NCBI GenBank assembly: GCA_003512525.1
Contig: DOQG01000007.1
Location: 1-13,669, forward strand
Direction: 5' to 3'
DNA: 13,669 nt
Source: Oscillospiraceae bacterium
GTDB lineage: Bacteria; Bacillota; Clostridia; Oscillospirales; Ruminococcaceae
Each line of letters begins with the position of its first letter. Positions within the stretch are counted from its first letter, which is position 1. Below the pieces are notes generated by a model, which searched no databases, was not told where the DNA came from, and saw only the letters and a program-made list of their open reading frames with translations. Positions 1 to 6,026 of the stretch are shown piece by piece. The position numbers were made by a program, and so were the translations under genes.

Positions 1-120
1 ATCAGCAAATCACTATCATTAAGAACAAGCACGCCGGAATCGCACGAAATCTTTGATTTTGTGGAAGCGGAACTTGTTCCGCAGTCAGACAAGGCAAGCC
101 CCAGGTGCCCCGGTCAGTAT

Positions 121-154
121 TGGTGTGTGGGTTCAAGTCCCATTTCCCGCACCA
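121..154 (+). other. tRNA-like 3' end (T arm, acceptor strand, CCA); possible remnant or attachment site
   Basis: Positions 127-143 form a tRNA T arm: five pairs (127-131 with 139-143, one G-T) around the loop TTCAAGT at 132-138. A seven-base acceptor strand (144-150, TTCCCGC), discriminator A and encoded CCA (152-154) follow. The arm and acceptor most resemble a class II tRNA such as tRNA-Leu. No upstream stretch gives a good partner: GTGGAAG at 61-67 pairs only with wobbles and one mismatch, no D arm with the usual GG is seen, and 67-82 is instead a tight inverted repeat (GCGGAAC/GTTCCGC). I see the 3' end only. The inference is a decayed tRNA or the copy of a tRNA 3' end left by integration of an element lying to the left. 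Confidence 0.45.
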
Positions 155-157
155 GTG

Positions 158-194
158 TAAAGGACATTCGTTTTTCGAGTGTCCTTTATTTTTA
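158..194 (+). terminator. Rho-independent terminator after the tRNA-like end
   Basis: A 13-bp stem (158-170 with 176-188, one G-T pair) closes on a TTTTT loop and is followed by ATTTTTAT. It begins four bases after the CCA, as is usual for a tRNA transcript, so the tRNA-like end is, or once was, the 3' end of a transcription unit coming from the left. The stretch from 195 to the promoter at 275 shows nothing I can name. Confidence 0.8.
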
Positions 195-274
195 TATCTA
201 AGCAAATCATTTCGTATGCCGTTAAGCAGAATGTAAAATTCACTCGCAATATACTTTGTTAAAATGCATAATCC

Positions 275-303
275 TTGACACAATTTATTACCTGTGATAG
301 AAT
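275..303 (+). promoter_or_regulatory. Sigma-A promoter of the MutS-like/HEAT operon
   Basis: A perfect -35 box TTGACA (275-280), a 17-base spacer and a -10 box TAGAAT (298-303). Transcription should begin near 310, leaving a leader of about 50 bases. The promoter lies inside the longest possible version of the downstream reading frame, which rules out its TTG codon at 275 and supports the ATG at 362. Confidence 0.85.
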
Positions 304-361
304 GGAAACAGCATATATGATCAAATTATTAGGCAACACTTCACGAAAAGAGGATAACATT

Positions 362-1966
362 ATGGCAACACCCGATCTTTTATTCCCGGCAGACGCAAAG
401 CAAAAAAGATACAATCAGCTTGCTAAAAGCGCGGCGGCTGATCTGCAGATAGAATATCTTGCAATGACGCTTTCGCCGTATGATACAGAGTATGCACAGC
501 GGATATTGTCACAGCTTGTGACAGATCCCGAGGTCATAAGCTACAGACAGGATATAGTCGATGATTTTATAAATGTACCTGAGCTTGAGGCAATTCTTTA
601 TAAAAGCCTGCATACTATTTATGCAAACTCAAAATCGGTCTATGCAAAGGCGGGCTCTACTCAGTCGTTCTTTGAGCTGACAGAGAATACGGCGCTTATA
701 GAGTCGTTCATTTCCTGCATGGAGGAGTGCCACGGATTTTATGAAAAATGCTGTGGGAAACTTGTTTCCGCAGGTATGCGTGCCGTAGTGCAGGCTATTG
801 AGGATAAATACAGATCGGAAGAGTTTGCTACACTGAAGGTCGAGATCGCCGAGCTCAGAAAAACACTGGCAACAGGTTTTCGCAGTGTGACCTTCGGGGT
901 AAATCTTGACGAGCTTATGCGCCCTGAGGAAATAGCGCTGATAAGTGTAAGCCGCGAACCGTTCAAGGAAAGGAAGCTGTTTGATAAGCTTCTCGGCGTT
1001 CAGAGCTCGGTAGAACCGCTTACAAATGTCTATACAAGAAAAAGCAAGGACGGCGCGATCTCATCGATCAACGAAAGGCTGTTCAAGGAGCTTGACGCAC
1101 TGGGCGGAGAATATTCGAAGCATTTCAACACGGCGCTAAGGGCTTATTATGACGCAAGCATAGATTTTCTTATCACACTTGAAAAGCAGATAAATTTCTA
1201 CATAGGAGCGGCGAATACGGTCAGCCGTATGAGAAGTATGGGACTTCCGATGTGCAGACCTGTCATACTGCCGATGAACGAGCGCAGAGCGGACTATAAA
1301 AAGCTGTACGACACTGCATTTGCCAATAAGATGTGTACAAGCTATGTCGGCGTGAATGATAGCACCGTGAAGCAGAATGACTGTTGTATGGACGATGGCG
1401 GTCGTATTCTTATACTGACAGGACCGAATAACGGCGGTAAAACGACCTTTACAAGAGCGGTAGGAATAGCGCAGGTGTTCGCTCAGTGCGGACTTTATGT
1501 TTCGGCGGAAAGTGCCGAGATATCGCCTGTCGACAATATATTTGTTCATTTTCCGAAGGAAGAGGAAATAGGCATAAACGCAAGCCGTTTCACCGAGGAA
1601 TGCAAGCAGTTCCGCGATACCATAGGCGCGGCTACCGATCACAGCCTGGTGCTGATGAACGAGAGCCTTTCAAGCACAACGCCTACCGAGTGTCTTATTA
1701 TTGCAAGAGAGATCATGAGGATATTTGCCGATATAGGTGTAAGGCTAATCTATACAACTCATATCAAGGAGCTTACCGACAGCATTGAGAAAATCAATGA
1801 AGAAAAGCCGAAAAGCACACTTGCAAGCCTTACCGCAGAATGTGACGAAAACGGCAAGCCAACCTATGTGATATCAAGACGTATGCCGGATAAGGCGGGA
1901 AATGCGGAGTATATTTTCAGAAAATTCGGTATTTCTTATGATGAGTACAGGAAGAATAAGGGCTGA
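362..1966 (+). CDS. MutS-family ATPase lacking the mismatch-recognition domain
   Basis: A 534-residue protein with a C-terminal MutS domain V ATPase. The Walker A motif GPNNGGKTT begins at residue 354, the Walker B region ends in MNES (N433, E434) followed by a serine/threonine-rich stretch, and a TTH switch motif lies at 465-467. The first 330 or so residues are helical and resemble the MutS core/lever region. No N-terminal mismatch-binding domain with the F-x-E motif is present, so true mismatch repair is unlikely; a DNA-structure-binding ATPase is the better guess. The usual Walker B aspartate is replaced by asparagine; I recall similar N-E versions in clostridial MutS-like proteins but cannot check. 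The ATG at 362 has AGAGGA at 349-354, seven bases upstream, and follows a consensus promoter. The HEAT-repeat gene begins 56 bases downstream without a terminator, so the two are probably co-transcribed. Confidence 0.85.
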   Translation: MATPDLLFPADAKQKRYNQLAKSAAADLQIEYLAMTLSPYDTEYAQRILSQLVTDPEVISYRQDIVDDFINVPELEAILYKSLHTIYANSKSVYAKAGSTQSFFELTENTALIESFISCMEECHGFYEKCCGKLVSAGMRAVVQAIEDKYRSEEFATLKVEIAELRKTLATGFRSVTFGVNLDELMRPEEIALISVSREPFKERKLFDKLLGVQSSVEPLTNVYTRKSKDGAISSINERLFKELDALGGEYSKHFNTALRAYYDASIDFLITLEKQINFYIGAANTVSRMRSMGLPMCRPVILPMNERRADYKKLYDTAFANKMCTSYVGVNDSTVKQNDCCMDDGGRILILTGPNNGGKTTFTRAVGIAQVFAQCGLYVSAESAEISPVDNIFVHFPKEEEIGINASRFTEECKQFRDTIGAATDHSLVLMNESLSSTTPTECLIIAREIMRIFADIGVRLIYTTHIKELTDSIEKINEEKPKSTLASLTAECDENGKPTYVISRRMPDKAGNAEYIFRKFGISYDEYRKNKG

Positions 1967-2022
1967 CGTTGCTTGTCACAGATGCATTAAATATTATGAT
2001 ACTTAAGCTTGTGGAGGTAAGA

Positions 2023-2685
2023 ATGAACTATAAAGAAGCCGAAAAACGGCTTTCGGAAATGCAAGAGAAAGATGATCTCAGCGATGACGATTATGAAATT
2101 CTGAACGATATCACAAAAAGCGATGATATGTGTCTTAAATGTGATGCGGCAGATATACTCATCGATCACACGGCAAATCAGGCTGTTGAAATACTGAAAA
2201 TGCTCAGCAATGATAACGACGCTACCGTAAGGGCGAGCGCTTACGACAATATGTGGGTGTTTGAAAAACAGGATTTTGATGAGATACTCAGAAATGCTGT
2301 TGCCCACGAAAAGGACGGAATTGCAAGAAGCTATGCTATATTTTCCTTATATGACCTGTATTCGGAAAACATCTGTGATACCGCCGAACTTATTGCTTTT
2401 ATGCACAAGCTTTATCCGACAGAGAAAGACAGAAAATGTAAACTTCAATATCTCAGAAATTTTTATCTTTCGGGAGAAACCGACAAGCTCAGTGAGATCA
2501 TCGCATATCTTGAAGATGAAGATTACACAATGAGGATCACTGCTGTAAATACATTTTCCGAGATAAGAAATAATGAGAACAAGGAAGTTTTGTTATCGGC
2601 TGTGAAAAACAGGCTGAAAGCTGAAAACAGTGAAGCGGTAAAAGCTTCAATCGAAGAGTTTGTAAACAAAGTTGAAGAGATTTAA
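2023..2685 (+). CDS. Small HEAT-repeat protein
   Basis: A 220-residue acidic, all-helical protein without signal peptide or membrane segment, so cytosolic. Helix pairs repeat about every 30 residues, with HEAT-type turns such as DNDATVRASA (around residues 65-74) and DEDYTMRITAVNTF (around 165-178). HEAT proteins are binding scaffolds; no catalytic motif is visible and the partner is unknown. The start is the ATG with GGAGGT at 2013-2018; the same frame opens further upstream at a TTG with no ribosome site. The gene lies 56 bases after the MutS-like ATPase, in the same direction, and ends at a strong terminator, so it is the second gene of that operon and may serve the ATPase. That partnership is inferred from position only. 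Confidence 0.75.
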   Translation: MNYKEAEKRLSEMQEKDDLSDDDYEILNDITKSDDMCLKCDAADILIDHTANQAVEILKMLSNDNDATVRASAYDNMWVFEKQDFDEILRNAVAHEKDGIARSYAIFSLYDLYSENICDTAELIAFMHKLYPTEKDRKCKLQYLRNFYLSGETDKLSEIIAYLEDEDYTMRITAVNTFSEIRNNENKEVLLSAVKNRLKAENSEAVKASIEEFVNKVEEI

Positions 2686-2693
2686 AACAATAT

Positions 2694-2735
2694 AGCGGTG
2701 AGCGCAAATCACAATTGCACTCACCGCTTGTTTTA
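2694..2735. terminator. Bidirectional terminator between converging operons
   Basis: A nine-base outer stem (2694-2702 with 2720-2728), one mismatch, then a four-base inner stem (2704-2707 with 2715-2718). Plus-strand transcripts run into TTGTTTTAT. Minus-strand transcripts run into TATATTGTTTTAA. It ends both the HEAT-repeat gene (stop at 2685) and the ATP-grasp gene (stop at 2750). Confidence 0.8.
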
Positions 2736-2749
2736 TATCAGTCGTAAAA

Positions 2750-3769
2750 TCATTTGAAATATTCCTCGCCGAGTATCTCGACAAATCTGGGTCTGACACC
2801 TGTCTTGTTGTCGATATGACCGTAGTTCTGGCACATATCGTAGCTCGGCAGGGTGTTACCCTCGACAAGAACCGGGCGCGTGGGGGTTATCGCAACGTCC
2901 CAGCCTATGTAGCCGACCTGAGGAACAACAAGCGCCGCCTTTTTGCACATTTCGACCGCTTCATCAAACATCGGTATCTCAAAGCCGTTGAACCTTGTGT
3001 GCGTGAACGGGTGCTCTTCATAATAAACACCGGTAGCATCGCAGTATGCGTTCTTGTGTATCACACCGTCAGCGCCTATAGAAACATACATACCGCCGCT
3101 GCAGATATTGTCAACGCAGTTAGTACCGTTGCTCATGCGGACAAGCGCATACATAAAATGCACCTTTCCGTCATGCAGAAGTGTTACCATACGGATCGTA
3201 TTTATAGATGAGGGGCTGAGCTTGTCCATCTGCTCGTTCTGCTTTATCGTTTCCTCCACAAGATACTGCTTGTTGTCGCAAAGGCGCTTGTAGAGAGCTT
3301 TATAATCGGTATCGGGGGTTACGGTTTCTTTGGTTATTCCTTCACCGCCGAACTGATTTACAGGCTTTGCAAATACCGTTTCACGACCCTTGCAGAACTC
3401 GCGCAGGTCGTCCGCCGTGGCTTTTTCGAGATTTAAAAAATCTCTGCCTATGTATTCTCTGAAAGCCTCGTCAAATTCGGCTTTGTTGTCGAATATATGA
3501 AAATATGTCCTGTCGTTGCAGCGCTTTGAGATAGTGATATTGTCATTCATCGTCATAAATGTGCGTCTGTTCTTGCCTTTTATGTCGGCAAATCCGAACA
3601 CGCGGTAATCCATATAGCCTATCGAGTAGCGGAAAATACACCATATCATATCGAAGAACATTATAAATCTGTTCTTGCCGGTTTCCTTGTGGATCGTTCC
3701 GATATAGCCGAACATACGCCTGAAGCTTCCTGCAAACAGTCTGCGGAAGAATGTCTTTATCTTTGTCAT
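2750..3769 (-). CDS. Sugar-transfer-associated ATP-grasp enzyme
   Basis: A 339-residue protein matching the ATP-grasp family found with sugar transferases in surface polysaccharide loci (ATPgrasp_ST). Visible landmarks are the ATP-binding lysine in FAKP (K135) followed by a glycine-rich GGEGI loop, the SSINTIR segment near residue 187, and the metal-binding Glu/Asn in VEGN near residue 301. The family is expected to form an amide or peptide-like bond with ATP, probably attaching an amino acid or similar group to a sugar; the substrate cannot be read here. Two ATGs compete: the one at 3775 lies only two bases from AGAGG (3778-3782), while that at 3769 lies eight bases away, so I chose 3769. 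The flippase stop is 16 bases upstream and the ribosome site lies in that gap, so translation is probably coupled. Confidence 0.85.
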   Translation of the reverse strand: MTKIKTFFRRLFAGSFRRMFGYIGTIHKETGKNRFIMFFDMIWCIFRYSIGYMDYRVFGFADIKGKNRRTFMTMNDNITISKRCNDRTYFHIFDNKAEFDEAFREYIGRDFLNLEKATADDLREFCKGRETVFAKPVNQFGGEGITKETVTPDTDYKALYKRLCDNKQYLVEETIKQNEQMDKLSPSSINTIRMVTLLHDGKVHFMYALVRMSNGTNCVDNICSGGMYVSIGADGVIHKNAYCDATGVYYEEHPFTHTRFNGFEIPMFDEAVEMCKKAALVVPQVGYIGWDVAITPTRPVLVEGNTLPSYDMCQNYGHIDNKTGVRPRFVEILGEEYFK

Positions 3770-3785
3770 TTGCATAACCTCTTTA

Positions 3786-5324
3786 TCAAAATCTCAGTAG
3801 CTTTGACACTATTTTATATATCATACGCTTGAGCGGAGTGGAAACAAGCTCTTTTTCTCTGGGTGTAAGTCCGAGAATCCATACCGATATTATGAATATC
3901 ACAACATAAATGCCGCCCCAGAGCAGTATTCCGAAATAGCCCGAAACGTGAGCCAGACACGCTATAAGTATCGCCGCAATGGCGGGAACAACAAGAGATG
4001 GGAGCAGTGCGGTAATTCTCCGCCAGAACCTCGGGATATCAAGCCCGATATATTTATTGTAGTACCAGTTCATTATAAGTCCGTTGCCGATAAATACGGG
4101 GATCGCTGTACCTATTGCGACACCGACAGAGCCGAACAGGGCACACAGCGGTATGCTGATTATTATGTTGAGTATCGCAACAAGCACATATACAAGAGAA
4201 CGGAACTTGTGCATATTCTTTGCTCGCTGTATTTCAATACCGAGGTTTTGTATACTCGGAAGAATGGTAGGTATGAACAGCAGAAGAGCGATAACAAACG
4301 CGTTGGCGTTGGCTTCACCCGCCCACAGCAGAACGAAAGGATAGCCTACCGCTGCAAATCCGAGCAGTATCATTGTAAGGATTATAAACTGAAAACGTCC
4401 GACACGGATAAATAGGTCGCTTATCTGCTTGTTAGGAACTCTGTTTGCGACCATCTGATGAACTCTCGGTGTGAGTATTCCCGAGAATGTAGTCGCCATT
4501 GACATATAGTAGATGTTGAGCTGAGATGCAACGTTGTATGTCGCTACCTCGTTTGCTCCGTGCATCCACGCAAGCAGGAACTTATCAACGCTCCAGTTTA
4601 GCTGATCGACCACAATTCCGATAAATACCCAGCCCGTGAACTTGAACATCGATTTCAGAAGCTTGAAATCGAAGTCACGGAAATAAAATCGGATAGCAAG
4701 CTTTTTGTTGCAGTAGATGATATTCAGTACACCCGAGAAAAGCGTGAACGCAAGGCTCATATATGCTATTGCCTCGGAGCGCAGTCCTATCATCAGGAGA
4801 GGGATTATAAGCAGGGGATTTATCACCGACTTTACTATGGCAAGCAGTTTAAGAAAGATGTACCGCTCGTTTACCATAGTGTTCGATTCAAATACGCTCA
4901 GAGGAAAACTAACCGCCGCCGTGACGGTCATAATGTACATAAGCTTTACGGCAAGGTCTATCTCCGCATCGGTAAGCTTCTGTCCGAATGCAAGGCGGGG
5001 ATTTGCAGCAATAGTAAAACCGACTATCAGAACGACAATACCGATTATCGAATATATGATAAGGAACATACCGTTCAGCTTAGCCATATTATACTTGTCA
5101 CCGGCTTCTTTGTACCTGGTGTAAAATCTTGTATAGGCACTGCCAAGACCGAAGCTGAAAAGGTTCAGGTATGATACCATAGGCAAAACTATGGAGTATA
5201 CGCCGTATTCGCTTTGTCCCAGCCTTTCTATCATTATAGGTGTGTAGACAAGTGAAACGACCGTACCGAGTATCAGCGACAGATAGGAGAGCAGTGAGCC
5301 CATTTTTATCTGGTCAATTTTCAT
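3786..5324 (-). CDS. Wzx-like polysaccharide/lipid-linked oligosaccharide flippase
   Basis: A 512-residue integral membrane protein with roughly 12-14 hydrophobic helices spread over its length, the architecture of the MOP exporter superfamily. The N-terminal segment, with SLVYTPIMIERLGQSEYGVY, is typical of Polysacc_synt/Wzx proteins. These move lipid-linked sugar units across the cytoplasmic membrane for capsule, exopolysaccharide or teichoic-acid-like polymers. The start is the ATG at 5324, nine bases after AGGA (5334-5337); a TTG at 5330 is only three bases from it and less likely. A promoter with 17-base spacer lies upstream. The ATP-grasp gene follows in the same operon. No glycosyltransferase or polymerase accompanies them in the window, so the sugar substrate must be made by genes elsewhere. 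An MVF/MATE relative with another substrate is less likely. Confidence 0.87.
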   Translation of the reverse strand: MKIDQIKMGSLLSYLSLILGTVVSLVYTPIMIERLGQSEYGVYSIVLPMVSYLNLFSFGLGSAYTRFYTRYKEAGDKYNMAKLNGMFLIIYSIIGIVVLIVGFTIAANPRLAFGQKLTDAEIDLAVKLMYIMTVTAAVSFPLSVFESNTMVNERYIFLKLLAIVKSVINPLLIIPLLMIGLRSEAIAYMSLAFTLFSGVLNIIYCNKKLAIRFYFRDFDFKLLKSMFKFTGWVFIGIVVDQLNWSVDKFLLAWMHGANEVATYNVASQLNIYYMSMATTFSGILTPRVHQMVANRVPNKQISDLFIRVGRFQFIILTMILLGFAAVGYPFVLLWAGEANANAFVIALLLFIPTILPSIQNLGIEIQRAKNMHKFRSLVYVLVAILNIIISIPLCALFGSVGVAIGTAIPVFIGNGLIMNWYYNKYIGLDIPRFWRRITALLPSLVVPAIAAILIACLAHVSGYFGILLWGGIYVVIFIISVWILGLTPREKELVSTPLKRMIYKIVSKLLRF

Positions 5325-5377
5325 TCGCAATTTTCCTGTAAAATCTGTTTATATTAAAAATAGTATTCCAAAATCAT

Positions 5378-5406
5378 ATTTTAACATATTTTATGGGGTT
5401 TGTAAA
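5378..5406 (-). promoter_or_regulatory. Promoter of the flippase/ATP-grasp operon
   Basis: Read on the minus strand: TTTACA (5406-5401), 17 bases, TAAAAT (5383-5378). The predicted start near 5371 gives a leader of about 47 bases. It lies directly after the stop codon of the broken MFS gene, so the operon does not depend on that gene. Confidence 0.75.
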
Positions 5407-5423
5407 GAAAAATTACGGAGAAG

Positions 5424-5754
5424 TTAAATCGACTTACGTTTTTTGATAACAAAAGTGAAAATAAGCGTACAGACTATAAGAATTACCGGGAACAATACGG
5501 AAAATCCAAGTCCTGTTTTCATGCCTGCGGATTCATTTGCACCGTTTGCGGTGGCAAAGTTGCAGATCATACCGGCAATGAACGGTCCTGATGCACAGCC
5601 GAGGTCACCGGCAAGCGCCATAAGGCTGTACATACCCGTACCTACTCTGAAATACTATAAAAAGCAACGGCGCAAGATTGTTTACAGCCGCCTGGCATAT
5701 ATAACCTATATAACAGGCGTTTACCGTGGAGCGATATGTTATGTTTTTAGTCAT
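5424..5754 (-). pseudogene. MFS transporter pseudogene with large internal deletion and frameshift
   Basis: Reading from the ATG at 5754 gives an MFS-like N terminus (MTKN..., then NACYIGYICQAAVNNLAPLL, through FQSRYG), which then runs into a stop after about 50 codons. From about 5643 a different frame encodes a typical MFS C terminus (GTGMYSLMALAGDLGCASGP, a last membrane helix, and a KKRKSI end at the stop codon at 5424). A normal member of this family has about 400 residues, so roughly 280-300 central residues are missing, and the ends are in different frames. The start codon keeps a good ribosome site (AAAGGA, eight bases upstream) and a promoter. The bases GGTACGGG at 5642-5635 can encode family-like residues in both frames, suggesting deletion between short direct repeats. 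No functional transporter can be made. Confidence 0.85.
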
Positions 5755-5787
5755 TAAGAAAGTCCTTTCAACGAAAAAATCCGCTTT

Positions 5788-5816
5788 ATTATAAGCAATC
5801 GACCGAGTTTTTTCAA
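5788..5816 (-). promoter_or_regulatory. Promoter of the broken MFS gene
   Basis: Read on the minus strand: TTGAAA (5816-5811), 17 bases, TATAAT (5793-5788). Start near 5781, leader about 27 bases with AAAGGA at 5768-5763. It faces away from the promoter of the diguanylate cyclase gene. Confidence 0.75.
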
Positions 5817-5883
5817 TCCCAAAAGCAATAATTATAAAAACGATTACACAAATTCGCTTTTTTGCACAAATAACGGCTTATTA

Positions 5884-5901
5884 TATTAGTCAATTCTAAT
5901 A
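5884..5901. promoter_or_regulatory. Inverted repeat in the divergent intergenic region; possible operator
   Basis: TATTAG (5884-5889) and CTAATA (5896-5901) are perfect inverted half-sites separated by six bases. The site lies 17 bases upstream of the -35 box of the GGDEF gene and in the region shared with the MFS promoter. The size suits a dimeric regulator, but the region is AT-rich and chance is possible. Confidence 0.25.
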
Positions 5902-5918
5902 AAATCACTACAAACGCA

Positions 5919-5947
5919 TTTACTAACCGCTTAAAATATGCTATAAT
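5919..5947 (+). promoter_or_regulatory. Extended -10 promoter of the diguanylate cyclase gene
   Basis: TTTACT (5919-5924), 17 bases, and a perfect TATAAT (5942-5947) preceded by TGC, giving an extended -10 element. Expected start near 5954. Confidence 0.8.
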
Positions 5948-5953
5948 GTTCGG

Positions 5954-6026
5954 AGAATTAGTATGACCATCGTCCGCAAAGGATAGGAATATACCGTAAA
6001 GGCGAGGGAAAGGTTGGTTATTTTTT
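5954..6026 (+). promoter_or_regulatory. Structured-looking 5' leader of the diguanylate cyclase gene
   Basis: A leader of about 73 bases carries two near-copies of CCGYAAAGG, at 5974-5982 and 5994-6002, exactly 20 bases apart; each could form a short CC/GG hairpin with a CGYAAA-type loop. ACCA at 5966-5969 can pair with TGGT at 6015-6018 and would enclose the purine-rich ribosome site (6004-6013), which is rather far (13 bases) from the ATG. A seven-codon frame MTIVRKG runs from 5963 to a TAG ending at 5986. It matches none of the riboswitch classes I can recall, including both c-di-GMP classes. Confidence 0.3.

Noticed and set aside
61..154. Complete tRNA-Leu
   Set aside because: The best 5' acceptor has a mismatch and two wobbles, no proper D arm or anticodon loop with U33 is seen; only the 3' end is supported.
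275..361. Upstream extension of the MutS-like gene to a TTG at 275
   Set aside because: A consensus promoter lies within it, so those codons would not be transcribed, and there is no ribosome site; the ATG at 362 has one.
1136..1642. 168-codon minus-strand open frame opposite the MutS-like gene
   Set aside because: Its translation has no family-like motif and the opposite strand encodes a clear ATPase; a shadow of codon bias.
5954..6026. c-di-GMP riboswitch ahead of the GGDEF gene
   Set aside because: The GCAAA stretch is tempting, but the conserved core and tetraloop/receptor of class I, and the class II pseudoknot sequence, are not found.
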